The position numbers and the translations under genes are program-made. Shown in pieces: positions 1-10,929 of a DNA stretch of 63,183 nt. Below the pieces are notes generated by a model. The model saw nothing but the letters and a program-made list of their open reading frames with translations, did not search any database and was not told the DNA's origin. Each line of letters begins with the position of its first letter. The stretch's first letter is position 1. Source of the stretch: Stentor roeselii (taxonomy: Eukaryota > Ciliophora > Heterotrichea > Heterotrichida > Stentoridae). The stretch covers positions 1-63,183 of the forward strand of contig RSEH01000270.1 of the NCBI GenBank assembly GCA_006503475.1. Reading direction: 5' to 3'.

Positions 1-2550
1 TAACTGACCAAATCTGAAGTTAAAAAGTTTCAAAATTTAATACTATATTATTAAATGTAAGTAAATTTGGAATTTCATGGTGATTTCAAAAATATGCTAT
101 TTATATATAACTTAAGAATTTTTTAAGCATTTATATCTAAACTCTAAGATTCAATCATCAAAACTTTTAAAATTATAGTAAATTTAAAAAAAATTAATAT
201 TATTCACTAATTTATGATAATATTATTTTAAGGTACATAATATTTGATCTTAAAATATTTTAGATTTCTTGGATAATTTATTCTTTGTCAATCTATTTTA
301 CTAAAATTGTAAGTATTTTCAACATGAATATTGAAGCCAATTTAAAAAAAAAAAAAAAATTAATAATTTAGCATATAATCTTGTATAAAATTATGGTTAT
401 ATAAGTTAAATCAATTTATTATTAGATTAATTATCTAATCATTTGAATTTAACGTTAATATAAATTATTTTGTAAGTAAAATTACTGTCCAATAATTCTC
501 AAACATTAAAAATTTTAATAAATATTTAATTGTTTGAAAAAGTTATAAATTAGAAGATATAGTAAATGCTTAGGATATTTGAATTAATATTTACAATAAA
601 TAATAATTCTTAGGTATATTTTAATTATTATTTTTTATTATAAATTTTTTTAAACAAAAAATACAGATTTTAAATCATTTTAAAGTTTAAGAATTTGAAG
701 AATTTAAATAATTTGGATAAAGCGTATATAATGATATTAAGGATATCATTCTAAAACTTTATTAGTTTGAATCTCACTTAAAACATAAATTTATTGTAAA
801 AATACAAAACTATCAACTAAGTTATAATTTTTTCCATTTTGTTTTAGATGTTTGTTCATATATAATATTTTCATGATATAAAGTATCATCTAATTTTTTA
901 CTGCAAAGAGTATTATTAAATTATCATGATTTCCTATATAAGCTCAAATCTCATCTAATTATTTTATTTTATAATTTTTTGATTAGTATTATGGTTGATC
1001 TTTTTATTATATTTAAATTATAATCATATATTTAATTTAAGTAACTTAATTAAACTAAATTAAATAATGTGAATTAAAATAATAAAGAATATTAACTTAA
1101 ATTAGCGATAACTTTCAAAAAATGTAGAAAATGAAATGGATTCCAGGAAAATCAGAATGAATAAAAATCAAATTTCATAGATATCAAAAATTTCCTCTAT
1201 TTCAAAAAAATTTATACTTATGATACATCCTCCTATGGAATAAAAAGGTTTCCAATCTTTTATATGGTTCAAGTCAAATAAAATTTTGGGAAATTTGAAT
1301 TGTGATGAGTAAATTGACATGTTATGAGAATTAGGATGGTGAAGATGGAAGATATTAAAAGGATCAAGTGAGCCATTAACTCAGGAAAAATTTTCAAATA
1401 TCACTTGAGTTAGGCTCGCTTTAGTTGACAATGACTTATTGTTTTAAGATCGAAAATAATTAAAAAAAAGTTTAATATATTTACATACAAGATTTATGGA
1501 ATTTCCAATGAGAATCTTGATTAATATAAATCTTTAGTATGCATCAATATAAGTCACTATGATTTTAGTTAAAATACTTCCTTAGACAAATGTTTTCGTA
1601 TCCTTAAGAAATATACAGCAATCAATTGAAATTCCAATTATCCAGCTATGAACAAAAAGTATTATCAAAGATTTGAATACTTAATAATTATAAGGCTCCA
1701 TACAAGTCTCGTTCTAACTCTTTTCTTTGAAGAACAGGATCCATTCCTAATATAAAATTCAAGTTCATCGAAATAATCAAGACCCGCTTAAATATATGGG
1801 AATATAGCATATTGTATAACTATTTAATTAAATACTATCATCAAAATTTCCCAAAAGAGGTGAAAGATGAATAAATCAAAATCTTATAAACTTATTAAAC
1901 TAATGATTTTTAGGTATACAATTTTCGTTAATCTCATAGCTTGAACATTATGGAGAGTATAATTCCTTGTAATTTTCATTCTTATTAATAATTTATAGGT
2001 CTCTTGATTTAGAATTTAAGTACCTGACCCAAATTAAAGGAATTTCAAGTCTTAGGATTCATATTCTTAACATTTAAATAATCACTATTTTAAGTTGTTC
2101 CTTCTTTATATCCTTTTTATTGTAAACCAATTAATCTCATTCAAAAGATGTAGCCTTTTTGTTAAAATATAGACATTATAGATATTTATTATTCTCTTTA
2201 TTAAACTACTATTCAAATTTATATAAATTTATAGTGCCATTATGGCTCTCATGGGATTATGAAAGGGATTCTTGTAATTGATTGAAAGATTATTGTGCTA
2301 CTAAAGGCCTATCATTTCTTTCGCAAGTTAGTTTTTAAACTCAAAAAGCTATAAATCTAATAAATTTGAGCTCATCCATAGCAGTTATACATAATCAATC
2401 AACACCAATAACTCATTTAGACCACTTTCTCTATTTAAACTGAAAAATAATTCAGTTTCCTCAACATAAAACACTTTTTTTCATCCTCAGGCCTTCCAAC
2501 TCATGGTAAAATTTGAATTTCTTGCAAATTAATTTCAACCATTAATATAA
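1..2550. other. AT-rich stretch without an intact gene
   Basis: All six frames are broken by frequent TAA/TAG and I recognise no conserved protein. Positions about 1130-2400 are less extreme in composition than 1-1100 and may contain a decayed gene, but no family could be named. An imperfect inverted repeat lies at about 1363-1425 (arms reading roughly AAGTGAGCC..TAACTCA and its complement, with a loop of about 20 nt). The last 40 bases before 2551 would carry the promoter and 5' leader of the cysteine-rich gene, whose start is preceded by TATAA. Confidence 0.6.
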
Positions 2551-5500
2551 ATGGGCATCGTATTCAAACTTTTAACACTTTCCTTGATAAGTGTTCTTAG
2601 TAAGAGTATCTATTCATCTAACAACTCTTTAACAAGTGTTGAGGTGGAGTACAATAACAAATCCTTAACATTTGCGATGCCTTGTGAACCACAGTGCGAA
2701 TTTTTACAAGAACATAAAGAGCTGAAAGAAATTCTTAAAAGTTCAACCCACATGAATTTAACAGACCCTTTAGAGGTAAAAAGCTCAATTTTATGCAAAA
2801 ATTATCAAATTCTTAATGATCCTCTTGAAAATTTTAATTACGATATTCTGGCATGGGTGGTAAATGATGGCGATTTCAAATCCTTTATAGTTCAATGCAC
2901 AGAGGTTAAGTCATTTCCAGTTCTTTTGCAAATATCAAAGACTCAATTGAATTACTTAATTTCCGCAATAGACGCCATCCTTATAAATGAACATCTTAAA
3001 AATCATAAAATTAATATTGGCGTTTTTTATGAGAAAAAAGGAAAAGAAATGCGAACTGATAGGGCTTTGCAATCTTGTAACTGCGCTTATGGCTGTGTAA
3101 GGTATTCTGGGTATACTTGTTATTCATGTAGTGAATTTTGTAACACTTGTGATTCTATTGTAAACACTAAGGTTGGGTACTTGAGTGGGTTGCTTATGAA
3201 TAGATGCTCTTCGGTTTCAAATTGCTTTGCGAACTGTGCTGTATGCACGACCTGGTGTAGTGAATGCAATACTGGATTTGGTTCTGGTACTGGTGGCTGT
3301 GTTTGCGCATCATCTTGTACTACATGTTACCCAGGATGTAAAACTTGCAGCGGTGGATCAAACGGCTATGGAGCTGCCTGCACTGAGTGTGAAAAAGGAT
3401 ACTTCCTAGTCTCTTGGGGTTGTATAAAATGCCCTAGTTACTGTGCAGATTGCACAAGCACCGAATGTTTAGAATGCGTTTCTGGAACTCTTATATCAGG
3501 CACATGTACTGATTGCGATAGTATCAGTCCTTTTTCAGTAAGTGGATTATGTCTAAGTTGTAACAGTGAATGCAAAACATGTGAAGATTCTAATAAATGT
3601 CTGACTTGCATCGATTCTAATTCAGACCCTTCACCTACTCAAGGATGTGTTTGCAGGGAGAAATTTTATAGTACTACTAGTTTGACAGTTGATGGATCAT
3701 GCAAATCCTGTAACAGTGAATGTGAAACATGTCAAGAAGCTGATGTTTGTTTGACTTGCATCGATTCTAATTCAGAACCTTCACCAACTCAAGGATGTGT
3801 TTGTAAGGAAAAATTTTATAGTACTACAAGTTTGACTGTTGATGGATCGTGTACATCTTGTAATAGTGAATGTCTTACATGTCAAGAAGATGATATTTGT
3901 TTGACTTGCATCGATTCTAATTCAGAACCTTCACCAACACAAGGATGTGTTTGTAAGGAAAAATTTTATAGTACAAGTAGTTTGACAGTTGACGGGTCAT
4001 GTAAATCTTGTAATAGTGAATGTCTTACATGTCAAGAAGATGATATTTGTTTGACTTGCATCGATTCTAATTCAGAACCTTCACCAACACAAGGATGTGT
4101 TTGTAAGGAAAAATTTTATAGTACAAGTAGTTTGACTGTTGATGGGACTTGTAGACCTTGCCATGCTGCCTGCGGAGCATGCAGTCAAAGCGATCTCTGT
4201 AGTACTTGTATAGAATCAGAGTCAACAACAAGTGACTGCAAATGTAATACAGGGTATTATTTTTTTGGGTATTCTGGTGATGATATATGTGCCAAATGCG
4301 ATCAAGAATGTCAAACTTGCTCTGAATCTGATAAATGTCTCACTTGCATTGACTCTAATGCCATTCCTGATGCTCAAAAAGGATGTGTCTGTAAATATGG
4401 CTATTATAACAAAGAATCCCTTACTAATAACGGTTCTTGTCTTCCTTGCAACAACAATTGCAAATCCTGCACAGATGATTTAAAATGCACTCTCTGCATC
4501 GACTCAAACGCAATACCCGATACCCTAAAAGGCTGTAAATGTAAAAACGGTTATTATAACACAACTTCTCTATCCAAGGATTCAACATGCGAAGCATGTT
4601 CCTCAGACTGTCTTACCTGTTCAGATAAAAATATCTGTACAAGTTGTCAAGATCCAAATGAAACTTTAACTTCCCAAGGAGAATGTAAATGTGAAGAAAA
4701 ATTTTATAAAAAAATAATTGATGGGAAATCTTCTTGTGAACCATGTAATGCAGAATGTTCTTCCTGCACCTCATCAACAAGTTGTATAACTTGCATATCT
4801 TCATTCACATTAATCAGTAGCAGTGGAAGTTGTTATTGCGAGCCAGGTTATTACAACGTCTCTGTCCTTGTTGAAAAAATATCTTGCCTTAAGTGCTCTA
4901 AGAACTGTTTAACCTGCTCAGAAAATGAGAAATTTTGCACATCATGCAGTAATAATTTTTTTCTTTATAAAAATTCTTGTGTTAAAGAATGTCCAGAGGG
5001 TTTTAAAGGGGAAAAAAAATTGTGTGTTAAATGTTTAGATGGAAATTGTGAAGAGTCGAATTCTGAAAGTGATTCAAGTTCTTCAACTGAAAATGCTGAT
5101 TATATGTCTTTTGCACATGGGGCATCATACTACCCATTCACTATTTCGACCGTAGGGATAACAGTAACCATGATTGGCTTTAAACTAATTTTTACTACTA
5201 TGCAAGCAGGTCCTTTAATTTTAAGTTTTTCTGGAATTATTTCGACTTGCTGTGGAGGATTCATCTTTGCATGTTTGGCTTATTCTACAACTCCAGGACA
5301 TTCAAAACGACTTCTTTCGAAATTTGGATCAAGTGGAGATGTTGATGCAGAATTTGTAGCTCTTTATGTTGTAACATTATTTATTATTATAGAACAATTA
5401 ATTTTCAACATGGTCTCAACTTTGATTTTCTATTTAAAGTATTTTAAAGAAGATAGAATAATTTATACCTGGAAGAAAAATCATTCAATTGCAACTTCTT

Positions 5501-5958
5501 TTATTTTTTCAGTTTCTTGTGTTTTTAATTTTAACGTCTTGCATTTATTTTATTGCAGGATTTTCAATTTTTCTTGTTTTTCAGCGAAATTCGAAAATAT
5601 GTTTAATGTTAGAAAACTGATGATGAAGTTAGGAATTATTTTCGTTGTATTTATTTGTGGGTCTTGGGTAGTTGTTGCAATTTACTTGATTATTGCTAAG
5701 GATAGAGATCAAGTTATTTGGAACTTTGCCTTAGATATGTTGATAATTAATGTGTTTTTTTCAATGTTACAATTTTTGGAGTTAGTGAAATTTTGGAGAC
5801 TTTGTAAAACCCAAAATTCTGAAACGGATATGCATATGAAGCAGGATTCTAATAGAAATTTGGAAACTGTTAAAGGAAAGGTTGAAGTAACTATTATTCC
5901 GACTGTTATGCATCAGGATGGCAAATCTTTAAGTAGAATCAGTCAATCTCATGATTAA
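2551..5958 (+). CDS. Large cysteine-repeat, multi-pass membrane protein (receptor-like, furin-type repeats)
   Basis: The 1135-residue protein has a signal peptide (about residues 1-20, hydrophobic LLTLSLISVL), a unique ectodomain (about 25-170), then about 680 residues of regularly spaced CxxC motifs of the growth-factor-receptor/furin-repeat type. Its C-terminal 280 residues (from about 852) hold six or seven hydrophobic segments and a polar tail. Four 50-residue units (nt 3541-4140, period 150 bp) are nearly identical; the last two differ at only about five bases, so they are a recent tandem duplication. The start is preceded by TATAAATG and no intron is needed. Ciliates have large families of such cysteine-rich membrane proteins, mostly of unknown function. 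A surface receptor or adhesin is plausible but unproven. The C-terminal membrane part has a paralogue at 62281-63183 on the other strand. Confidence 0.9.
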   Translation: MGIVFKLLTLSLISVLSKSIYSSNNSLTSVEVEYNNKSLTFAMPCEPQCEFLQEHKELKEILKSSTHMNLTDPLEVKSSILCKNYQILNDPLENFNYDILAWVVNDGDFKSFIVQCTEVKSFPVLLQISKTQLNYLISAIDAILINEHLKNHKINIGVFYEKKGKEMRTDRALQSCNCAYGCVRYSGYTCYSCSEFCNTCDSIVNTKVGYLSGLLMNRCSSVSNCFANCAVCTTWCSECNTGFGSGTGGCVCASSCTTCYPGCKTCSGGSNGYGAACTECEKGYFLVSWGCIKCPSYCADCTSTECLECVSGTLISGTCTDCDSISPFSVSGLCLSCNSECKTCEDSNKCLTCIDSNSDPSPTQGCVCREKFYSTTSLTVDGSCKSCNSECETCQEADVCLTCIDSNSEPSPTQGCVCKEKFYSTTSLTVDGSCTSCNSECLTCQEDDICLTCIDSNSEPSPTQGCVCKEKFYSTSSLTVDGSCKSCNSECLTCQEDDICLTCIDSNSEPSPTQGCVCKEKFYSTSSLTVDGTCRPCHAACGACSQSDLCSTCIESESTTSDCKCNTGYYFFGYSGDDICAKCDQECQTCSESDKCLTCIDSNAIPDAQKGCVCKYGYYNKESLTNNGSCLPCNNNCKSCTDDLKCTLCIDSNAIPDTLKGCKCKNGYYNTTSLSKDSTCEACSSDCLTCSDKNICTSCQDPNETLTSQGECKCEEKFYKKIIDGKSSCEPCNAECSSCTSSTSCITCISSFTLISSSGSCYCEPGYYNVSVLVEKISCLKCSKNCLTCSENEKFCTSCSNNFFLYKNSCVKECPEGFKGEKKLCVKCLDGNCEESNSESDSSSSTENADYMSFAHGASYYPFTISTVGITVTMIGFKLIFTTMQAGPLILSFSGIISTCCGGFIFACLAYSTTPGHSKRLLSKFGSSGDVDAEFVALYVVTLFIIIEQLIFNMVSTLIFYLKYFKEDRIIYTWKKNHSIATSFIFSVSCVFNFNVLHLFYCRIFNFSCFSAKFENMFNVRKLMMKLGIIFVVFICGSWVVVAIYLIIAKDRDQVIWNFALDMLIINVFFSMLQFLELVKFWRLCKTQNSETDMHMKQDSNRNLETVKGKVEVTIIPTVMHQDGKSLSRISQSHD
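3541..4140 (+). repeat. Four tandem 150-bp coding repeats
   Basis: The units begin near 3541, 3691, 3841 and 3991, and the phrase TTGACTTGCATCGATTCTAA recurs with a spacing of exactly 150 bp. Units 3 and 4 are about 97% identical and unit 1 is the most diverged. The period is a multiple of three, so expansion or contraction keeps the frame of the cysteine-rich ectodomain. Confidence 0.93.
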
Positions 5959-6688
5959 AAAATGCATAGTTAATAGTTTAGTTTAGAAAGTAATTAGTTG
6001 ATTTTTTTTTATATTATTTGAAGAGTACTGAATATTGAATGTAGATTTCACATATTTTTCATTAGTAGATACTTTTCATGTTTTTTGATTGAAACCCTGA
6101 CATTAGTCTCTTTTGAGCGATACTGAAAAGTGTTGTTATGAAAATAGTAATGAAAAAATATAATTTAGCAAAGGTGATATGCGAAAATCAACTTCTTATT
6201 AAAAAATGATTATCTACAATTTTTAAATAACTGTATTTACGCCTCGATTACTTTTCATCTTATTGAAAAATATTAACAGAGTAAAAATTTTTATTAAAAA
6301 AGGAATATATATGATCCTTGATAGGCCATATATCATTAATATCCACCTCATCTTTTAAAATTATCGTGATTAATACCCCTTTATTCTTCATAATATCAAC
6401 ATTTTTTATTTACTTATTTGCCGAGAAGATCAAATACATTAATGTTTTAATACCTAAAGCAAAAATTAGTAATAATACAGATATAACAATATAATTATTT
6501 AACCAAAAAAATATTGTGTCTAAATATCATCTAAAGAGTTTAAAATATAAATTCTTTATAATTTAATATTGGTAATTAAATTATAGATGCTCATTCATGA
6601 ATGACTGACCTCATAATATAATTATCTAACAAACTAAACATACCACCATGAAATCCTTAATAAAACTAACAATTTATCAATCTAACAC
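5959..6688. other. Convergent intergenic region, no gene seen
   Basis: This is AT-rich sequence between the stop of the cysteine-repeat gene and the stop of the sorting nexin gene. No conserved frame, RNA gene or repeat was recognised. The right end (about 6600-6688) is C/A-rich on the + strand, as at other left edges of gene blocks. Confidence 0.6.
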
Positions 6689-8146
6689 CTAGTCCTCATG
6701 CTTCAAATTCAGCCAAAACTCCTTCTCCCTAAGAGATTTTTCCAAAAAAGCTTCAAAAATTTCAGATAAAACCTGTTCAAACTTCTCATCTCTATCAGCC
6801 TGAAACCACATTTTTTCCTTTTTGATATTATTTTCTATATTCAAAGTTTCCTTTTCCAAATCCTTCAAATTCCTTTCAATAACTTTAATCTCAGCTAAAT
6901 ATTTTTCAGAGTCTTCAAAGTAGTTCATAGATTTTTTAATTTTTCTTTCAATAAGAGCTTCGAGTTCTGAGTATCTTTTAATCACATTTTTGTAATCATC
7001 AAGTGCTCCTTGAAGAGCTTCAATTTTGAGGTTTTCAATGTTTAACTGTTGACTGATTTGCTTAAGATGACGGAATTGGTCAAGGGTTGACATTTTTAGC
7101 ATTTGCATGGATTTGCTGAAGTTGGGGTTGTGAAGGAATTGCATTGATTGGGTCAGTGATAATGACTTTTCTTGGAAGGTTAGGTAGCTTGAAAAATTTG
7201 AGGATAGAGAATAAGATGGGATTTCAATGTTTTTCAAGTATCTTTGAATTTCTAGCATTTCTTTGTTAAATGGGATTATCCGGAAGTTAAAGATTTGGTT
7301 CATTTTTGCTTGAATTTTTGATACGATTTGGTCGATTGCATCTTCAAGGTCATGATACTTAAACTTCCCTCCAATCTTTTTCATATTTTCTCTAAGTTTC
7401 GGGAACTCAGAATCCGTAGCCGTCAAAAAAATCCAAAGCTGTTGAGATTTCTTTAAAGTTGAATGTTTTAACAATATACTTAAAACTTTTTCAAGTTTCA
7501 ACCTTCTAATCTCAGCTTCAGAAGCATCCTGTAAGAACTTAAGAGTTTTTCCAGGTAAAGGAGGAATACTGAGTCCTTTATAGTTATCTTTAAGGTTCTG
7601 ATAAAGCCACTCAAAGTCTTTAAACCTCCTAAAAACATGAAAACGTTCATTTTTCATGAAAGACACAATTTCATAAGTATAGTAATTATTTATTCCGAAC
7701 ATACCAGATTTGACAAGTTTCGTGCTTTTTATATAAATACTTTCTTTGGACTTAACTTCTAACTCAGGATCTTCAATGACTTCTTCAATCAAAGGTTTAG
7801 GATTTTCTATCTTTTCTTCAATTTCATGAACAGGAAGCTGAAAAATGTCCTTTGAAGTTTCTTCAAGTTTAACATCTTCAAAGTATTTCGACTCAGTTGC
7901 ACTTTCTTGTAACTTGCTTAAAATGATATTTGGAGGAGGTTGTTCATCAGAATCAAAGCCTTGGTAGTTGAAGCAATCAGATTTTTCATTTACTTGAAGA
8001 TTTTTAAAAGGTTCTTCAAAAACTAGAGACTCGTTGATATTTTTTCCTTCAGATTCAAGACTAACAGTCCTTACGAATTCCGGGTTGCAAGCAGTGAGAT
8101 AGATAGAGTTATGGGGACTATCAAGATCAATAAAAACTTCTTCCAT
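6689..8146 (-). CDS. PX-BAR sorting nexin (SNX1/2/5-like)
   Basis: The 485-residue protein has an acidic N-terminal region (1-140) and a PX domain (about 140-255) with a basic stretch followed by RRFKDFEWLY and the IPPLPGK loop that bind phosphoinositide. A long helical region (about 270-485) matches a Vps5-type BAR domain in length and heptad pattern. Such proteins tubulate endosomal membrane and form the membrane coat of retromer or ESCPE-like carriers. The ATG at 8146 lies only 3 nt after the stop of the upstream gene (8150-8152) on the same strand, so the two genes have almost no room for separate untranslated regions. The family assignment is secure; the exact SNX class is not. Confidence 0.85.
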   Translation of the reverse strand: MEEVFIDLDSPHNSIYLTACNPEFVRTVSLESEGKNINESLVFEEPFKNLQVNEKSDCFNYQGFDSDEQPPPNIILSKLQESATESKYFEDVKLEETSKDIFQLPVHEIEEKIENPKPLIEEVIEDPELEVKSKESIYIKSTKLVKSGMFGINNYYTYEIVSFMKNERFHVFRRFKDFEWLYQNLKDNYKGLSIPPLPGKTLKFLQDASEAEIRRLKLEKVLSILLKHSTLKKSQQLWIFLTATDSEFPKLRENMKKIGGKFKYHDLEDAIDQIVSKIQAKMNQIFNFRIIPFNKEMLEIQRYLKNIEIPSYSLSSNFSSYLTFQEKSLSLTQSMQFLHNPNFSKSMQMLKMSTLDQFRHLKQISQQLNIENLKIEALQGALDDYKNVIKRYSELEALIERKIKKSMNYFEDSEKYLAEIKVIERNLKDLEKETLNIENNIKKEKMWFQADRDEKFEQVLSEIFEAFLEKSLREKEFWLNLKHED

Positions 8147-8149
8147 ATA

Positions 8150-8929
8150 TTAATTATTAATTTTTGTTTTCACAGAATTTACGACTTCTCTTTCCAAGTC
8201 CATAACTTTCTGTTTCGAGATATTTTCCATCATTTTTTTCTTATCATAATACTGTTCCAGTTCCTTTTTCTTATTTTCATGATATTTCTTCTTCTTTTCC
8301 TCATCTTTCTTTCTTTTTTTCAAGTCTTCTTCGAACTGTTCCTTTAACACCTCGTTTCTCACTTTTAAGTCTTCTTTATACTTAAAAAGCTTTTCTTTTT
8401 GTTTTTCTGCATGTTTGAGTCTTGCCATTTCAAGTGCATAAAAATTTTTCTTCTGTCTTACTTCTTCTTCTTTCATCTCTTGAATCATTTCAATTTCTTT
8501 TCGAATCTTTTCTTCTCGATAAGTCTCGATTTTTTCTATCAATTTCAACTTTTCCGCGTTTGGAAGAGATGAAGTTCGTTGTTGGTTCGATGATGCAAAT
8601 CGAGTTTCTTTGCCTTTAAAACGAATTGTGAAGTCTTTAGGCTCACTTTTAGGAAGTTTTGGCATTATGTCTGAAATGTCAAGGTTCTTTGTGTATGCGT
8701 ATACTGAAAAGTTTTCTTTTGTTGGAGGTGATAGAGATGGCATCTCGTTTACTGATGAAAAGTGCTTGCAGGGAATTCTTAAGGTGCAGACTACGCAACG
8801 GCCTTGCTGGGGTAGACCTGATTTTAACTCGTTTACTTTGTAGCTGAATTCTTTAGTGCGCAGTTCTTCAAGGGCAGCTTGTAACTCACGGCCTTTTTGT
8901 TCTAAGGCCTTTTCAAGATCATCTTCCAT
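8150..8929 (-). CDS. Coiled-coil protein of unknown function with a CxxC/PCKH motif
   Basis: About 259 residues. I chose the ATG at 8929 (MEDDLEKALEQ, preceded by TATA), since the frame upstream offers only a GTG. The N-terminal part has a possible zinc-binding segment (CVVCTLRIPCKH, about residues 45-57). The C-terminal 130 residues are a highly charged Lys/Glu coiled coil. No family was recognised. It sits between the sorting nexin (3 nt downstream) and a CTD-type phosphatase (27 nt upstream) on the same strand; the dense tandem arrangement may reflect shared transcription, but ciliate genes are normally monocistronic. Confidence 0.75.
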   Translation of the reverse strand: MEDDLEKALEQKGRELQAALEELRTKEFSYKVNELKSGLPQQGRCVVCTLRIPCKHFSSVNEMPSLSPPTKENFSVYAYTKNLDISDIMPKLPKSEPKDFTIRFKGKETRFASSNQQRTSSLPNAEKLKLIEKIETYREEKIRKEIEMIQEMKEEEVRQKKNFYALEMARLKHAEKQKEKLFKYKEDLKVRNEVLKEQFEEDLKKRKKDEEKKKKYHENKKKELEQYYDKKKMMENISKQKVMDLEREVVNSVKTKINN

Positions 8930-8956
8930 TATAACTGTTCCTAAAAAATCCACATA

Positions 8957-9943
8957 TTAGTAAATAATCTGAAAATTCTTATCACCCCTTCTCAAGTCCT
9001 CATAAGAAAGAATCCTTCTGATATTCTTGCTTAGCTTCAACAGTTCATTATCATTACCATCTCCAAACCAGCTGCTAATAAGAATTCCATTTTCCTTCTG
9101 CTTAGCAAAACTCGAGGCAAGATTATCAACAATTATAATATCCTTCAAATTTTTCTTCAATATCGAAAGGTCTTTAACAAATCCATGACTAGTTAAAATG
9201 CAACTTTCTCGATAAAGTCTTAATTTTACGAATTCTCTGCAAGGGTCAAGCAAGTCGATGATGGGATCAGCGTAATTTTTAACACTTGCTGTGAAAATCA
9301 CGACGTCAGCTAAGCCTGCGGCAGTTCTGATAAAATCTTTGGCAAAGGGCCGAATGCTGACTTTTAAACTTAAAGTTGAACCGTCGGGTAAGATCTTTGT
9401 AATGATGTGGTCTGGCTTCTTGTTTGTTGGAGAGGCGTGGATTAGGGTCTCGTCTAAGTCTACCACAACTGTTTTTTTCACTTGAAGATAAGATTTTTCT
9501 AGTTTGGGTAAAAGTGTGACTTTCATGGTCACCGGGTCTGGGGACTTCACGTAGTTTAAACGATTTTTCATTGAAATTGAGTTAAAATCTGATGGAGAAG
9601 GGGGACTTGGGCTTAGGTGTTTCGGAAAATCAAGTCTGTTTTTGAACTGAGACACAGATTTTGACTGATTTGTTTTGAAAAAGTGAGGAGTTTCCAGGTA
9701 TTTTAATTGAGGTTGACGAGTTGAGTTCGTAGAAAAGTCAAGATTGCCTCGAAAGTCTAGTTCTGAGATTATTGCAGGAGGGGGAAAATAGTTTCGGGGA
9801 CTCTTTTGGAATTTTAAGTCCTCAAGTTTTAAGTTTGACGGAAGCTTTTGCATTGATTTCGATCCTCGTTTATGTAAAGATTGATTATAATCAAAAAAAA
9901 ATTTCTTTGTTTTGAAATTTGGACTGAAATTTTCATGATTCAT
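8957..9943 (-). CDS. FCP1/SCP-type (HAD) phosphatase
   Basis: The 328-residue protein has a disordered, proline- and serine-rich N-terminal half. The catalytic domain (about 155-325) contains the DxDxT nucleophile motif as VVDLDETLIHAS (about 158-169), IRPFAKDFI, the VVIFTAS strand, and the IIVDNLASSF and NGILI..WFGD motifs typical of NLI-interacting/CTD small phosphatases. These enzymes dephosphorylate serine or threonine, classically the RNA polymerase II CTD or Dullard/lipin substrates, and are expanded in ciliates. The ATG at 9943 is divergent from a small gene starting at 10121. The actual substrate cannot be read from the sequence. Confidence 0.88.
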   Translation of the reverse strand: MNHENFSPNFKTKKFFFDYNQSLHKRGSKSMQKLPSNLKLEDLKFQKSPRNYFPPPAIISELDFRGNLDFSTNSTRQPQLKYLETPHFFKTNQSKSVSQFKNRLDFPKHLSPSPPSPSDFNSISMKNRLNYVKSPDPVTMKVTLLPKLEKSYLQVKKTVVVDLDETLIHASPTNKKPDHIITKILPDGSTLSLKVSIRPFAKDFIRTAAGLADVVIFTASVKNYADPIIDLLDPCREFVKLRLYRESCILTSHGFVKDLSILKKNLKDIIIVDNLASSFAKQKENGILISSWFGDGNDNELLKLSKNIRRILSYEDLRRGDKNFQIIY

Positions 9944-10120
9944 TCTGTGAATTATTTTGAGTGAATCTTAGAAGAATATTGAGTTTTGCAAGTATCGAAA
10001 ATTAAAAATTTTAATAATTAGGAAATTTTTCAGAAAGGATTTTTTACGTTTTTTGAGTTGATTTAGATTTTTTCTGAAAAAGTGAAAATTTTGCAATTTT
10101 TGAATGTTTTGGACTTAAAA

Positions 10121-10534
10121 ATGCTGCCTGTCAGGATTATTAGAAGAAAAAGCTCAGTGGAACACTATCAAAATAGCTTTTTGAAGGAAATTGACTTTAA
10201 TCCTGATATATCTAAAGAAATTAGAGATGTTGTTGAGTTCCGGTTTAAGAGAAGCAAGACTAACTCGACTTATGTGTTTCCAAGAAAACAGGTTTCTAGA
10301 GTTGAAGAGTTTTTGATGGCGAAAAGAGAGAAAATGCAATCAAAACAAATGTCGATGAAAAATTTATCATATGAAAAACTTCCAGATTCAACTGCTAAAG
10401 CAAGCTTCTTGCACAAGAATAACTCATTAAATCGTAACAAGATAATGAAAAAAACAGTCTCTTTAAGTTTTTTGGATAAGTTTAATGTTGGTTATAATCG
10501 AAGATTAAGAATGATTAACAAACCAGCAATTTAA
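10121..10534 (+). CDS. Small basic protein of unknown function
   Basis: The frame from the first ATG encodes about 137 residues (MLPVRIIRRKSSV...). The open frame extends upstream to a GTG at 10082, but ATG 10121 is preferred. The protein is rich in Lys, Arg and Ser with no membrane segment and no recognised domain. It is divergent from the phosphatase gene at 9943 with 177 bp between the starts. Its codon use resembles the neighbours, so I treat it as a real lineage-specific gene, with moderate certainty. Confidence 0.6.
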   Translation: MLPVRIIRRKSSVEHYQNSFLKEIDFNPDISKEIRDVVEFRFKRSKTNSTYVFPRKQVSRVEEFLMAKREKMQSKQMSMKNLSYEKLPDSTAKASFLHKNNSLNRNKIMKKTVSLSFLDKFNVGYNRRLRMINKPAI

Positions 10535-10929
10535 ATACTTTTAAACTATTTACTATTTTCAGATTAAGTACTCTCAATTAATGTTTTCAAATTTTTTTCT
10601 ATTTAGCATAAAGAACACTCAAAAAAGTGAATGATTAAAATTCCAGCAACTCTCTAAATTTGTAAAGTCGTAAATATTACTAAAGTTGTTTAATTACTCA
10701 AAAAAATTAATGCTCTCATTTAAAGTTTTCACTAATTTCTATTCACCATGAAAGAAATCCTTCAAAAAGTAAATCTTTATTTCAGTAATGAAAAAATTAT
10801 CATACGTCTTATAACACTCAAAATATTCATTTAAACTTTTGTAAAAATCTCATAGTTAAAGTTAAATAATTATTACTACCTTCATTAAAGTGTAGTAGTT
10901 CCTTAAATGGTTTAAATCAAAAAGCTGTT

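Noticed and set aside
8930-8953. GTG start for the coiled-coil gene (8 residues longer)
   Set aside because: Nuclear genes start with ATG; the next in-frame ATG at 8929 has the usual TATAATG context.
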